64,000 nucleotides of DNA from Candidatus Marispirochaeta associata (GCA_001749745.1 JWTM01000418.1:186001-250000), one strand, 5' to 3'. Shown: positions 44,912-54,709, numbered from the stretch's first letter. Numbers and translations are program-made. Notes: a model not told the origin generated them from the letters alone.

Positions 44912-45142
44912 ATGAAGATTCAGATTCTCGGGGGCGGATGCCCCAACTGCGAGAAACTGGCGGAGAATGCCAAGAGCGCCGCCGGAAATCTCAAGCTTGA
45001 TTTTGAGCTGGAGAAGATTACCGATTATGCACAGATCGCCGCCATGGGGGTGATGAACACCCCTGCATTGGCCGTTGACGGGAAGGTGCTCCACTCGGGT
45101 AGCGTCGCCAGCGCCGAGGAGTGCGAGAAGCTTCTCTCCTAG
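44912..45142 (+). CDS. Small redox-active disulfide (thioredoxin-like) protein
   Basis: 76 residues. MKIQILGGGCPNCEKLAEN carries a CPNC active site, and MNTPALAVDG is the cis-Pro region; this is the redox-active disulfide protein 2 family, commonly linked to ArsR-permease operons. Probably shuttles reducing power or thiol-bound metal(loid) to the permease. AAGGAG upstream of the ATG. Confidence 0.85.
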   Translation: MKIQILGGGCPNCEKLAENAKSAAGNLKLDFELEKITDYAQIAAMGVMNTPALAVDGKVLHSGSVASAEECEKLLS

Positions 45143-45160
45143 GACTCAAGCCTAAAAAGA

Positions 45161-45195
45161 GACCCGGCAGCCGTTACGGACAGCCGGGTCTTTTT
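45161..45195. terminator. Bidirectional terminator between the ars operon and uxaE
   Basis: Stem GACCCGGC / GCCGGGTC (45161-45168, 45183-45190) with A-rich DNA before and TTTTT after, so it can end both convergent operons. Confidence 0.88.
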
Positions 45196-45209
45196 ACTAG
45201 AATGACCTA

Positions 45210-46451
45210 TTAAAAAACGCGCTTGATATGCCGCTCTAAGAGATTCTCGCAAACATGTTTAGCGACCACATCTTCGTATTTTTTGAGGGCGTCGATGTAA
45301 CGTTCGCCCATCTGGGCGGCCACCTTGTAGCCCACATGTAAGAGCTGCCGGAAGTGCAGATTGTAGGCCGGCTCACTCTGATCGTGGCGCAAGACCTTGG
45401 CGAAGGTCTCGCCGCTCCAGCTATCTACCTCGTCCGGGGAGGGGAGCTTGGCTGTATCGATATCGATCACCGCCGCGTAGGGTCCCACCAGATCGTCGTA
45501 CTTCTTCAAGGCCGTCCGGTAGACCTCCCGGGCGATATCCAAGCCGTCTCCGCCGGCTTCCGCCAGACCGATCAGCTCCTCGAGCCAGGTGGTGCCCGCG
45601 GTCTTCAAGTGCAGACCGGCGTCGTGCTTGCGGATCGCCGCCCGAATTCCCGGATAGATGGAGAACTTATCGCTCCCCGAATGAACCGAGAGCTTCAGGT
45701 TCTCCGGCAGACCGAACTCCTTAACCGCATAGGCGATGACGCAGATATCCTCGTCGAACTCCTTGTTGAACTGCTCTACATCGCCCACATAATCGACGCC
45801 TTTATTGAAGCGGCCGGTGAACTTGGGAGCGATCGTCTGGGCGGGAATCCCCTCGTCGGCTATCGCCGCCAGGATGAAGAGGAGTTCCTCCGGAGTCTGG
45901 GGCAGATCGGTCTCGTCCATAGAGACCTCGGCTACGAAGTTTCCTTCCCCCTTCTTGGTCAGTATATGGCGGTAGATCTTCCCCGCCTCCTGTACCGCTA
46001 ATAGATACTTCTCGGCAATGGTCCGGATCTTGGCCTCGGTGATCTCCAGTGGCGCATCGATCCCGGGAATAGAGAGGGAACCTGCGTAGGAGGCGTACTT
46101 CTTCACGAATGCCGCAATAGAATCGCCGTCCGCCGCCTGGCCGGTAAAGTCGGCCACGTCCAGGGTGTAGAAGTCGGAGGCATCGAGGAAGATATCCACA
46201 TTTCCGAGGCCGATGTGGTCGGCGTCGACATAGTAGGCCCCTGTCCAGCCCTTGGCCGCGGTGGCTTCATCGGCCTCCCTTCGGACCAGATTCGGATCGG
46301 TTCCGATAATCGAGTGCTCCCGATGACTCTTGTTCCAGACGGGAGTCACATCGATCCCCTCTTTCTTGGCTTGAATGAAGGCTTCCAGCTGCGCCCTCCC
46401 TTGATGGGTAAAACGGTCGCCGCAGCCCATGGTGTATTTCTCTAGTTTCAT
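45210..46451 (-). CDS. uxaE: Tagaturonate 3-epimerase
   Basis: 413 residues. Interconverts D-tagaturonate and D-fructuronate, letting galacturonate enter the glucuronate route. [40 protein letters not shown] and [16 protein letters not shown] match the UxaE family as I know it (metal-binding residues in the His/Asp clusters). The ATG overlaps the uxaC stop (ATGA). Last gene of the deoR-headed uronate operon. Confidence 0.9.
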   Translation of the reverse strand: MKLEKYTMGCGDRFTHQGRAQLEAFIQAKKEGIDVTPVWNKSHREHSIIGTDPNLVRREADEATAAKGWTGAYYVDADHIGLGNVDIFLDASDFYTLDVADFTGQAADGDSIAAFVKKYASYAGSLSIPGIDAPLEITEAKIRTIAEKYLLAVQEAGKIYRHILTKKGEGNFVAEVSMDETDLPQTPEELLFILAAIADEGIPAQTIAPKFTGRFNKGVDYVGDVEQFNKEFDEDICVIAYAVKEFGLPENLKLSVHSGSDKFSIYPGIRAAIRKHDAGLHLKTAGTTWLEELIGLAEAGGDGLDIAREVYRTALKKYDDLVGPYAAVIDIDTAKLPSPDEVDSWSGETFAKVLRHDQSEPAYNLHFRQLLHVGYKVAAQMGERYIDALKKYEDVVAKHVCENLLERHIKRVF

Positions 46452-47860
46452 AGCTCTATCCCAAAATAATCCTTCGCGTTATTGAAGCTGATGTCGGCCA
46501 CCATGCTTCCCAAGAGGTCGTAGTCTCGAGGGGCCTCCCCATCCTCGACCCAGGTACCGATTATATTGCACAGAATGCGCCGGAAGTAGTCGTGCCGCGG
46601 ATAGGAGAGGAAACTTCTCGAGTCGGTCAGCATGCCGACGAAACGGCTCAAGAGTCCCAGGTTGGCCAGGGTAGTCATCTGGCGGATCATGCCGTCCTTC
46701 TGATCATTGAACCACCAGCCGGAGCCGAACTGCATCTTTCCGGGCACCGAGCCGTCCTGAAAGTTGCCGATCATGGTTCCCAGGACATCATTGTCGTTGG
46801 GGTTCAGGGTATAAAGGATTGTTTTCGGCAGTTCGTTGCTCACATCCAGAGCATCGAGCAGCCGGCTCAGAGGCGCGGCGACCTCGCCGTCGGCGATTGA
46901 GTCGAATCCGGTATCCGGTCCCAACTCGGCAAAGAGGCGGCTGTTGTTGTTCCGCAGAGCCCCGATATGGAGCTGCATTACCCAGCCCCGTTTAGCGTTC
47001 AGCCGGCCGAAGTGGAGCATCAGAGCGGTCTTGAACTTGTCGACCTCATCCGGCGCGGCCTCGCCGCCGGCTTTCACTTTGGAGAAGATAGCCTTCAGTT
47101 CCGCCTCCCCCGCCGGGGCGTAGACCGGAACGGTGAGGGCATGATCAGAGAGGCGTCCGCCGATGGAGTGGAAGAACTGATGCCGCTTATCCAGGGCAAT
47201 GAGAAGATCTTCAAATCCTGCGATACTAAGTCCCGCCGCTTCACCCAGTTTTTCGAGATAGTCGATCCAGGTGCGCCCCCCTTCGATGGCCATGGCCTTA
47301 TCGGGGCGGAAGGTGGGTAAGACCTTGATGCCGAAGCCGGCATCCCCGGCAATCGCCGAATGGTGCTCCAGGTTATCCGCCGGATCGTCGGTGGTGCAGA
47401 CCGCCTTAACACGAAACTCTTCCATCAAGGCCCGTGTACTGAAGGCGTCCTGCTGAAGCTTCTCATTCGCGCTTTTATAGATCCCCTCGGCCGTATCGGG
47501 ATTCAGCACCTTTCCGCTGATTCCGAAGGGGCGTTTAAGCTCCATGTGCGTCCAGTGGTAGAGGGGGTTCCCGATGGTCTTGGGAACAGTCTCCGCCCAG
47601 GCGGCAAACTTCTCCCAGTCACTGGCATCGCCGGTGCAGAGCCGTTCAGCCACGCCGTTGGAGCGCATCGCCCGCCATTTGTAGTGATCCCCGTAGAGCC
47701 AGATCTGGGTCAGGTTCTCGAATTTGACGTTCTCGGCAATATGTGCCGGGGGCAGGTGACAGTGGTAGTCGAAGATCGGCATTCCGGCGGCATATTCATG
47801 ATAGAGAACCTTGGCCGCCTCGTTCTGCAGCATAAAGTCGTCGTCTAAAAACTGCTTCAT
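46448..47860 (-). CDS. uxaC: Glucuronate/galacturonate isomerase
   Basis: 470 residues. Amidohydrolase-fold enzyme converting glucuronate to fructuronate and galacturonate to tagaturonate. [11 protein letters not shown] (HxH), [13 protein letters not shown] and [17 protein letters not shown] are conserved UxaC landmarks. ATG 47860 is chosen because the GTG at 47872 lies inside the last codons of uxuB. Four-base overlap with uxaE. Confidence 0.93.
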   Translation of the reverse strand: MKQFLDDDFMLQNEAAKVLYHEYAAGMPIFDYHCHLPPAHIAENVKFENLTQIWLYGDHYKWRAMRSNGVAERLCTGDASDWEKFAAWAETVPKTIGNPLYHWTHMELKRPFGISGKVLNPDTAEGIYKSANEKLQQDAFSTRALMEEFRVKAVCTTDDPADNLEHHSAIAGDAGFGIKVLPTFRPDKAMAIEGGRTWIDYLEKLGEAAGLSIAGFEDLLIALDKRHQFFHSIGGRLSDHALTVPVYAPAGEAELKAIFSKVKAGGEAAPDEVDKFKTALMLHFGRLNAKRGWVMQLHIGALRNNNSRLFAELGPDTGFDSIADGEVAAPLSRLLDALDVSNELPKTILYTLNPNDNDVLGTMIGNFQDGSVPGKMQFGSGWWFNDQKDGMIRQMTTLANLGLLSRFVGMLTDSRSFLSYPRHDYFRRILCNIIGTWVEDGEAPRDYDLLGSMVADISFNNAKDYFGIEL

Positions 47861-47864
47861 CGCC

Positions 47865-48719
47865 TTACACACCTGAAAAAGCGGCGAAACCGCCGTCCAC
47901 GGGAATCACGGTACCGTTCACGAAGCTCGATGCCCGGGGGTCTACCAGAAAAAGAAGAGCCCCGATAAGTTCGTCCGGTTCGCCGAAACGTCCCATGGGG
48001 GTGTTGGAGAGGATCTTGTCCGCCCGGGGCGTCCAGCTGCCGTCATCGTTCTTCAAGAGACCGCGGTTCTGATCGGTCAGGAAGAAGCCGGGAGCAATCG
48101 CATTGACCCGTACGCCGACCTGTGAGAAGTGCACCGCCAACCACTGGGTAAAGTTGGAGATCGCCGCCTTGGCGCCCGAGTAGGCGGGAATCTTGGTCAG
48201 AGGCGTGAAGGCGTTCATGGAGGAGATGTTGATGATGGTCCCCTCCCCCTTTTCGACCATCCCCTTGGTAAATGCCTGGGTCGGAAGCAGGGTGCCCAGA
48301 AAGTTGAGATTGAAGACAAACTCAACGCCCTTGGGATCGAGGTCGTAGAAGGTGGTCAGGCCTTCGACGGTCTTCCCTAAATCCTCTTTGAAGAGATACT
48401 CCTTACTGGTCGTGCCCTTGGGATGGTTCCCGCCGGCGCCGTTTATCAAGATCTCCGCCGGACCAAAGGCATCGCGTACCGCTTTTTCCGCCTCGGCCAG
48501 GCTCTCCAGCTCCAGCACATTGGCGGCCACCCCGATGGCTGTCCCGCCGGCGGCGGAAATCTGATCGGCCACCGCATCGGCCGCCTCTTTTCTCAGGTCG
48601 AGAATCGCCACCTTCGCCCCGCACTCGGCCAGAGCTTTGGAAAATGCGCCGCAGAGAACGCCGCCTCCGCCGGTTACCACGGCGGTTTTATCTTTCAGAT
48701 CGATTGAAAAGGGAACCAT
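47865..48719 (-). CDS. uxuB: D-mannonate oxidoreductase / fructuronate reductase, SDR type
   Basis: 284 residues, SDR family: [18 protein letters not shown] cofactor site, [17 protein letters not shown] and catalytic YSGAKAA. It resembles the SDR-type UxuB of Gram-positive uronate operons rather than the long-chain E. coli UxuB. Reduces fructuronate to mannonate. AGGAGG before the ATG. Context with UxaC and UxaE supports the call. Confidence 0.87.
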   Translation of the reverse strand: MVPFSIDLKDKTAVVTGGGGVLCGAFSKALAECGAKVAILDLRKEAADAVADQISAAGGTAIGVAANVLELESLAEAEKAVRDAFGPAEILINGAGGNHPKGTTSKEYLFKEDLGKTVEGLTTFYDLDPKGVEFVFNLNFLGTLLPTQAFTKGMVEKGEGTIINISSMNAFTPLTKIPAYSGAKAAISNFTQWLAVHFSQVGVRVNAIAPGFFLTDQNRGLLKNDDGSWTPRADKILSNTPMGRFGEPDELIGALLFLVDPRASSFVNGTVIPVDGGFAAFSGV

Positions 48720-48740
48720 ACTATACCTCCTAATTTATAC

Positions 48741-49982
48741 TCAAATAAAATGCTTCTCGAACCTCACGAACTCCGGGAGACCGTCCTTAATACGGGTCTG
48801 GACCTCGCCCTGGATGAGGGGACGGGCGTAGTCGATAAACTCGTCGGTCACGAAGAAGCCGTCGTCGCTGATCCACTCTCGGGGAAACATCTTCTCATCG
48901 TTGGCCACGGCGGATAGATCGGCGGTTGCCGTCTCTATGCGGTAGGGATCATCGGAAACCCGCTTCAAGGTGACCATCTTGCCGTTTTCCCCGGCGAGGG
49001 CCAGCTCCACCGCCCGCTTACCGACCAGATAAGCCTCGTCCGAATCGGTTTGGGAGGCGAAGTGGATGCCGGTCCGCTGGATAGTCGAGGGCATGGCGAA
49101 ACGGGCCTTAACCTTTACCTCGCCTTCTACCAGGGATTTGATATACTGGGCCGCCCCGCCGAGCTGGGTATGGCCGAAGGCGTCCTTGCCGAAATCACCC
49201 TTCTGTTCGGCGATGTAGCTCCCGTCGGCATTCTTGGTGCCCTCGGATACGACGATCACGCAGCGTTTGATAGTATCCAGATAGTGCTGCACCTTGGCCT
49301 TGAACTTCTCTTTATCGAAGGGAACCTCGGGCAGGAGAATGATGTGGGGCGCATCCTCATTGTTGCGCCGGGCGAGAGCGGTTCCGGCGGCGATCCAGCC
49401 GGCGTTCCGCCCCATCGCCTCGATTACATTCACAGTATCGGTGGTGTAGAGGGCCTCGGTATCCCTGCCCGCCTCCATTACCATGGTCGCCAGATATTTG
49501 ATTACGCTCCCGAATCCGGGGGTGTGATCGGTATGAGCCAGATCGTTGTCGATCGTCTTCGGTACTCCCATGGCGACGAACTCGTAGCCCATCTTGGCGG
49601 CCAGTTTGTTAACCTGGTCGGCGGTATCCATCGAGTCGTTTCCGCCGATGTAGAAGAAGTAGCGGATATTGTGTTTCTTGAAGACATTGACGATCTTCTC
49701 GAAGTCCGCCTCGCTGCGCACCTTATAGCGGCAGGAACCCAGGGCCGATGCGGGCGAGCATCTGAGGCCTTCGATCTGGTCCGGATCCTCCCGGCCGAGG
49801 TCGAAGATCTCCTCGTTCAATACCCCTAAAATACCGTTGTAAGCGGCATAGACATGCTCTATCTCATCCCGTTTTAGGGCCTCTTGAATAACGCCGCAGG
49901 CAGAGGCGTTTATAACCGCCGTCGGACCGCCGCTCTGGGCGACGATCGCATTGCCCCGTAAAATGTGTGCAGAATCCCCCAT
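48741..49982 (-). CDS. pfp: Pyrophosphate-dependent 6-phosphofructokinase
   Basis: 413 residues. AQSGGPTAVINAS and IGGNDSMDTADQV form the substrate/phosphate site, and VPKTIDNDLAHTDHTPGFGS carries the PKTIDND motif typical of pyrophosphate-using enzymes. Couples PPi to fructose-6-P phosphorylation, reversible. Its presence in a uronate operon, between the regulator and uxuB, is uncommon. AAGGAG nine bases upstream. Confidence 0.88.
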   Translation of the reverse strand: MGDSAHILRGNAIVAQSGGPTAVINASACGVIQEALKRDEIEHVYAAYNGILGVLNEEIFDLGREDPDQIEGLRCSPASALGSCRYKVRSEADFEKIVNVFKKHNIRYFFYIGGNDSMDTADQVNKLAAKMGYEFVAMGVPKTIDNDLAHTDHTPGFGSVIKYLATMVMEAGRDTEALYTTDTVNVIEAMGRNAGWIAAGTALARRNNEDAPHIILLPEVPFDKEKFKAKVQHYLDTIKRCVIVVSEGTKNADGSYIAEQKGDFGKDAFGHTQLGGAAQYIKSLVEGEVKVKARFAMPSTIQRTGIHFASQTDSDEAYLVGKRAVELALAGENGKMVTLKRVSDDPYRIETATADLSAVANDEKMFPREWISDDGFFVTDEFIDYARPLIQGEVQTRIKDGLPEFVRFEKHFI

Positions 49983-50029
49983 TCGCTTCTACTCCTTGTA
50001 TTCTTAGATTATCTGGAAATGTGCCGCCT

Positions 50030-50785
50030 CTATTCGGCGAGCACGACCTCGATGCCCCGGGAGACTAACTCCTCGGCGGCGATGAAATTCTTATCGCTGA
50101 CCAATACGTCCACGTCTCCCGGCCGAGCAAAGATGGAGAAGGCGGAGAAGTCGAACTTGCTCGAATCGGCGAGCACCACCCTCCGTTCCGAAACCTTGAG
50201 GGCCTGCTGTTTGACCTGGGCCTCCAAGGTATTCTGGGAGGAGAATATACCCTTAGCGGAGAACCCGGTGGCCCCTAAAAAGGCGCTGCCGATTTGAAGC
50301 TCATTCAAATTCTCGATAGCCGTGGGTCCGAGGAAGCTGCCGGCCTCTTTATGATAGGCGCCGCCTACCGAAATCAGACTGATTCCGCTGCAATCGGCTA
50401 AGCGGGTCATCACATCGATGGAGTTGCTGACCACCCGTAAGGAGAGATCGGTCAGCTCCTCGGCGAAGAGCATGCAGGTGGACCCGGCGTCGATAAAGAT
50501 CGTATCCCCTTCCCGCACCAGCTCCCGGGCCTTGGCTGCGATAGCTCGTTTGGCCTCCAGGTTTTCACCGCGACGAACGTTCATGGTGCGGCGAAAGCGA
50601 CTGTCTTCGGCCAGTTCCGCCCCGCCCCGGGTTCGAATCAGAAAGCCCATCTCCTCCAGGGTGGTTAAATCCTTGCGGATCGTCACCTCCGAGACCTTCA
50701 GTCGATTGGTCAAATCAGCGACGTTTACGCTCCGCAGCCGGGAGAGGATCTTAAGAATTTCATCGTGCCGCCGGTTTGATGACAT
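50030..50785 (-). CDS. DeoR-family transcriptional regulator of the uronate operon
   Basis: 251 residues. HTH NVADLTNRLKVSEVTIRKDLTTLEEMGFLIRTRGGA, then a sensor domain with FIDAGSTCMLFAE, FLGATGF and VLADSSKFDFSAF. First gene before pfp-uxuB-uxaC-uxaE. CTTTCG boxes lie in its leader, so it is probably autoregulated; it is distinct from, but the same size as, the regulator at 12601. Confidence 0.88.
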   Translation of the reverse strand: MSSNRRHDEILKILSRLRSVNVADLTNRLKVSEVTIRKDLTTLEEMGFLIRTRGGAELAEDSRFRRTMNVRRGENLEAKRAIAAKARELVREGDTIFIDAGSTCMLFAEELTDLSLRVVSNSIDVMTRLADCSGISLISVGGAYHKEAGSFLGPTAIENLNELQIGSAFLGATGFSAKGIFSSQNTLEAQVKQQALKVSERRVVLADSSKFDFSAFSIFARPGDVDVLVSDKNFIAAEELVSRGIEVVLAE

Positions 50786-50793
50786 CTCAGTAC

Positions 50794-50844
50794 CTTTCGT
50801 TTCCTTTCGCTTAACAGAGTATTACGCAATCTCTACCCTGTCAA
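50794..50844 (-). promoter_or_regulatory. Promoter and DeoR boxes of the uronate operon
   Basis: Minus strand: TTGACA (50839-50844), 17 bp, TACTCT (50816-50821). Two CTTTCG boxes on the plus strand (50794-50799 and 50804-50809), 10 bp apart, cover the start region. Confidence 0.6.
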
Positions 50845-50852
50845 TGAAAAAA

Positions 50853-50866
50853 TGTAAGGCCTTACA
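50853..50866. promoter_or_regulatory. 14-bp perfect palindrome between the divergent promoters
   Basis: TGTAAGGCCTTACA lies immediately upstream of the rightward -35 and behind the leftward promoter, a good position for a second, non-DeoR regulator. Confidence 0.55.
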
Positions 50867-50870
50867 AAAC

Positions 50871-50899
50871 TTGACGGCAGCGGAATTCCATGCTAAAAG
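50871..50899 (+). promoter_or_regulatory. Promoter of the HAD-larA-gnd operon
   Basis: TTGACG (50871-50876), 17-bp spacer, TAAAAG (50894-50899). An inverted repeat TTTTGC-N8-GCAAAA (50915-50934) follows the start-site region. Confidence 0.6.
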
Positions 50900-50991
50900 T
50901 TTCGTAAGAGACCGTTTTGCGTAAGCTTGCAAAAGCTAAATATACTCACGCCCCGGTCCACACATGCTAAATGAGAGGAGAAGGAGCCCCT

Positions 50992-51873
50992 ATGAGCAAC
51001 CCCGTTCAGGAACTAAAGGACTTTGCCCCTAAGAAGGAGTATTTTATCGGTATAGATTCCGACGGATGCGCCTTCGACTCGATGGAGATCAAGCACAAGG
51101 AGTGCTTCTGTCCCCAATTTATCAATCACTTCGGCCTCCAGCCGGTATCGAAGTATGCCCGGGAGGTCTGGGAGTTCGTTAACCTCTACTCCAAAACCCG
51201 CGGCTGCAACCGCTTTCTGGCCATTCAGCATGCCGTTAAGCTCTTAGCAGAACGGCAGGAGGTGAAAGACCGGCACGCCGCGATTCCGGCTCTCAAGGAG
51301 ATAGCCGCCTGGTGCGAACGAGAGACCAAACTCGGCAACCCGGCCCTGATAGCCGAAGTTGAGCGAAATTCCCTGCCGGAATTAAAGATGGTGCTCGACT
51401 GGAGCCTGGAGGTAAACGAGGTGATCTCCAAGATCGTGCGCAATGTTCCGCCCTACCCCTATGTGGAGGAGAGTCTTAACAAAATGACCGAGAAAGCGGA
51501 TGCGATTGTCGTCAGCCAGACCCCTTTCGAGGCCCTCGACCGAGAGTGGAAGGAGCACGGCATCGACAAATATGTACGGCTCATCGCCGGTCAAGAGCGG
51601 GGAACCAAGAGCGAGCACATCGAGTTCGCCGCCGGCGGCAAGTATCCGACCGAGAAGATTCTGATGATCGGCGACGCTCCGGGGGACTACAAGGCCGCGG
51701 CTCACAACGACGCCCTCTTCTACCCGATCAATCCCGGCCACGAAGAGGCGAGCTGGGAGCGCTTTTACAAGGAAGGAATAGACCGCTTCTTCGACGGCAG
51801 TTTCGCCGGGGAGTATCAGGCGGAACTCCTGCGGGAGTTCGAAGCCTACCTGCCGGAAAAACCGAGCTGGTAG
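50992..51873 (+). CDS. HAD-superfamily hydrolase of the uronate/gluconate operon
   Basis: 293 residues. Motif I IGIDSDGCAFDS, a helical cap, VVSQTPFEAL, a motif III lysine in KYPTEKILMIGDAPGDY, which also contains motif IV (GDAPGD). ATG 50992 has GGAG upstream and is preferred over an ATG 21 bases earlier. Probably a sugar or sugar-acid phosphatase acting with the next two genes; no specific substrate can be read. Confidence 0.75.
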   Translation: MSNPVQELKDFAPKKEYFIGIDSDGCAFDSMEIKHKECFCPQFINHFGLQPVSKYAREVWEFVNLYSKTRGCNRFLAIQHAVKLLAERQEVKDRHAAIPALKEIAAWCERETKLGNPALIAEVERNSLPELKMVLDWSLEVNEVISKIVRNVPPYPYVEESLNKMTEKADAIVVSQTPFEALDREWKEHGIDKYVRLIAGQERGTKSEHIEFAAGGKYPTEKILMIGDAPGDYKAAAHNDALFYPINPGHEEASWERFYKEGIDRFFDGSFAGEYQAELLREFEAYLPEKPSW

Positions 51874-51901
51874 AATCTAAATCAGACGAGAGGAGGAGAT
51901 T

Positions 51902-53179
51902 ATGCTCTATTATGCAAAAGGCGGCGAGGATACCGTCCTTAGCGATGCCGAACTAAAGGAAGCCCTGAAAGGGGTTTACCATAAGCTCGGACAACGCAAG
52001 AAGGTGATCGCCCTGCCGCCGGATATTACTCGCTTCCATTCCCAGGCTGGAAAGCTAACGGGAATGACTTATGAGTATTACGGCGAAGCACTGAGCGCAG
52101 TGATGCCCGCATTAGGCACCCACTACCCGATGACCGACGCAGAGCTGAATAAAATGTTTCCCGGCGTACCGAATGAGCTCTTCCGGGAGCATAAATGGCG
52201 TAAGGACCTGACCACCTTAGGGACAGTACCGGGTGAGTTTATCAAAGAACAGACCGAGGGGAAGCTCGATTTCGACTGGCCCGCCCAGGTCAATACAAGC
52301 CTGGTCGACGGCGGGTACGACCTGATCCTCTCCTTGGGACAGGTAGTACCCCACGAGGTCATCGGCCTGGCCAACTATAACAAGAACATATTCGTGGGCA
52401 CCGGCGGGAGCGAAGGGATCAACAAGAGCCACTTCATCGGCGCCGTTCACGGAATGGAACGCATTATGGGCCGGGCCGACAATCCCGTCCGGGCCGTGCT
52501 GAACTACGCCTCGGAGAATTTCGGCGAGAAGCTCCCGCAGATCATCTATGTATTGACCGTCGTCGGCCGAGCCGAGGATGGGAGTCTGCCGATTCGGGGC
52601 CTCTTTATCGGCGACGATCATGAGTGTTTCTACAAGGCGGCGGAGCTCTCGCTGAAGGTAAACTTCACCATGCTGGAGAAGCCGATCAAGAAGGCGGTGG
52701 TCTACCTCGATCCCGAGGAGTTCCGCTCCACCTGGCTCGGAAATAAGAGCATCTATCGTACGCGGATGGCGATTGCCGACGGCGGCGAACTCGTCGTACT
52801 GGCCCCGGGGGTCAAGGAGTTCGGCGAAGATGCGGAGAATGATCGTATCATTCGCAAATACGGCTACGTGACGACACCGGAGGTTCTCGAGCTGGTCGAG
52901 AAAAACGAAGACCTGCAGCAGAGTCTCGGGGTCGCCGCACACCTGATTCACGGCTCCTCCGAGGGACGTTTCTCGATCACCTACTGTCCGGGACAACTGA
53001 GCCAGGCAGATACCGAGGGCGTAGGCTATAAATACGCCGATCTCGAGGAGATGAGCGCGCGCTACAATCCAAGCGCACTCAAGGACGGTTGGAACACCCT
53101 TCCCGACGGGGAGGAGATCTACTTCGTATCAAATCCCGCCATCGGTCTCTGGGCCGTAGAAGAGCGGTTTAACAGCTAA
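51902..53179 (+). CDS. LarA-superfamily nickel-dependent racemase/epimerase, candidate mannonate-gluconate 2-epimerase
   Basis: 425 residues of the LarA (lactate racemase) superfamily. ALPPDITRFHSQAG opens the DUF2088 part; SLGQVVPHEVIGLANY and GTGGSEGINKSHFIG contain the His/Lys residues expected around the nickel-pincer cofactor. The superfamily is known to include a gluconate/mannonate 2-epimerase. In this operon, divergent from uxaC-uxuB and next to gnd, converting mannonate to gluconate is the simplest reading. No larB, larC or larE cofactor genes are in the window. GAGGAGG upstream of the ATG. Confidence 0.72.
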   Translation: MLYYAKGGEDTVLSDAELKEALKGVYHKLGQRKKVIALPPDITRFHSQAGKLTGMTYEYYGEALSAVMPALGTHYPMTDAELNKMFPGVPNELFREHKWRKDLTTLGTVPGEFIKEQTEGKLDFDWPAQVNTSLVDGGYDLILSLGQVVPHEVIGLANYNKNIFVGTGGSEGINKSHFIGAVHGMERIMGRADNPVRAVLNYASENFGEKLPQIIYVLTVVGRAEDGSLPIRGLFIGDDHECFYKAAELSLKVNFTMLEKPIKKAVVYLDPEEFRSTWLGNKSIYRTRMAIADGGELVVLAPGVKEFGEDAENDRIIRKYGYVTTPEVLELVEKNEDLQQSLGVAAHLIHGSSEGRFSITYCPGQLSQADTEGVGYKYADLEEMSARYNPSALKDGWNTLPDGEEIYFVSNPAIGLWAVEERFNS

Positions 53180-53192
53180 GGAGAGAAAGCAT

Positions 53193-54653
53193 ATGGCAGA
53201 ACAGAAAGCGGATATCGGCCTCATCGGCCTGGCGGTGATGGGGCAGAACCTGGTCCTGAACATGAACGACAAGGGTTTCAAGGTGGCGGTCTTCAACCGT
53301 ACCGTCAGTAAGGTGGACGACTTCCTGAACGGCGCCGCCAAGGGTCGCGATACTATCTACGGCGCCCATTCGATGGAGGAGTTTATCGCCAAACTCGAGC
53401 GGCCCCGGAAGGTGATGCTGATGGTCAAGGCCGGCGAGGTGGTAGACCGATTTATCGAGATGGTCCTGCCCCACCTCGAGAAGGGCGACCTGATTATCGA
53501 CGGCGGAAACTCCCACTTCCCCGATACGATCCGGCGTACCAAGGCGCTTGAGGAGAAGGGCATCCTCTATATCGGTACCGGGGTCTCCGGCGGCGAAGAG
53601 GGCGCCCGCTTCGGACCGTCGATGATGCCCGGCGGCAACGAGAAGGCCTGGCCGCTGGTAAAGGAGATCTTCCAGTCGGTGGCGGCCAAGACCGACGACG
53701 GCGAACCCTGCTGCGACTGGGTCGGCGAGGACGGGGCCGGCCACTATGTAAAGATGGTTCACAACGGCATCGAGTACGGGGATATGCAGCTTATCTGCGA
53801 GGCCTATATGCTGATGAAGAACGCCCTCGGGATGAGCGCCGACGAGATGCACGAAGTCTTCAAGGAGTGGAACACCGGCGATCTCGACTCCTATCTGATC
53901 GAGATTACCCGGGATATCCTGGCTTTCAAGGACGAGGACGGCTCACCGCTGGTGGAAAAGATTCTCGACACCGCCGGCCAGAAGGGTACCGGCAAGTGGA
54001 CCGGCATCAGCTCCCTGGATCTCGGCGTTCCGGTAACCCTGATCGGCGAAGCGGTATTCGCCCGCTGTCTCTCGGCTATGAAGGATGAGCGGGTCGAGGC
54101 CAGCAAATCCCTATCCGGTCCCGAGATGAACTATTCCGGCGACAAGCAGGCTTTTATCGCCGATATCCAGAAGGCGCTGTTAGCCAGCAAGATCGTCTCC
54201 TATACCCAGGGCTACATGCTGATGCGAGAGGCCGCCAAGGAGCACAACTGGAACCTGAACTACGGCGGCATCGCCCTGATGTGGCGCGGCGGCTGTATCA
54301 TCCGTTCAGTCTTCCTAGGTCGCATCAAGGAGGCCTTCGACGAGAATCCCGATTTGAACAATCTGCTCCTGAACAGCTGGTTCAAGAACAAGATCGACGA
54401 GTGTCAGGCCTCCTGGCGGCGGGTGGTCTCCAAAGCGGTGGAGTTGGGAATCCCGACACCTGCCTTCTCTACCGCCCTGGCCTTCTACGACGGCTATCGG
54501 AACGACCGCTTACCGGCCAACCTCCTCCAGGCCCAGCGGGATTACTTCGGCGCTCACACCTACGAGCGAACCGACAAGCCTCGGGGCCAGTTCTTTCACA
54601 CCAACTGGACCGGCACCGGGGGGGACGTCTCGGCCAGCACCTACGAAGTATAG
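53193..54653 (+). CDS. gnd: 6-phosphogluconate dehydrogenase, decarboxylating
   Basis: 486 residues. NAD(P) site IGLAVMGQNLVLNM, substrate loop GVSGGEEGARFGPSMMPGG, KMVHNGIEYGDMQLI and the C-terminal FHTNWTG. Produces ribulose-5-phosphate and CO2 for the pentose phosphate pathway. Thirteen bases after larA. No gluconate kinase is present in the window, so the phosphorylation step must come from elsewhere. Confidence 0.93.
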   Translation: MAEQKADIGLIGLAVMGQNLVLNMNDKGFKVAVFNRTVSKVDDFLNGAAKGRDTIYGAHSMEEFIAKLERPRKVMLMVKAGEVVDRFIEMVLPHLEKGDLIIDGGNSHFPDTIRRTKALEEKGILYIGTGVSGGEEGARFGPSMMPGGNEKAWPLVKEIFQSVAAKTDDGEPCCDWVGEDGAGHYVKMVHNGIEYGDMQLICEAYMLMKNALGMSADEMHEVFKEWNTGDLDSYLIEITRDILAFKDEDGSPLVEKILDTAGQKGTGKWTGISSLDLGVPVTLIGEAVFARCLSAMKDERVEASKSLSGPEMNYSGDKQAFIADIQKALLASKIVSYTQGYMLMREAAKEHNWNLNYGGIALMWRGGCIIRSVFLGRIKEAFDENPDLNNLLLNSWFKNKIDECQASWRRVVSKAVELGIPTPAFSTALAFYDGYRNDRLPANLLQAQRDYFGAHTYERTDKPRGQFFHTNWTGTGGDVSASTYEV

Positions 54654-54676
54654 GGTTCTATTATAGGCAACATTTT

Positions 54677-54709
54677 GTGCCGTTCGGCCTGGCCGGACGG
54701 CATTTTTTT
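54677..54709 (+). terminator. Terminator after gnd
   Basis: Stem GTGCCGTTCGGCC / GGCCGGACGGCAT around one base (54677-54702), followed by seven T. Confidence 0.9.
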
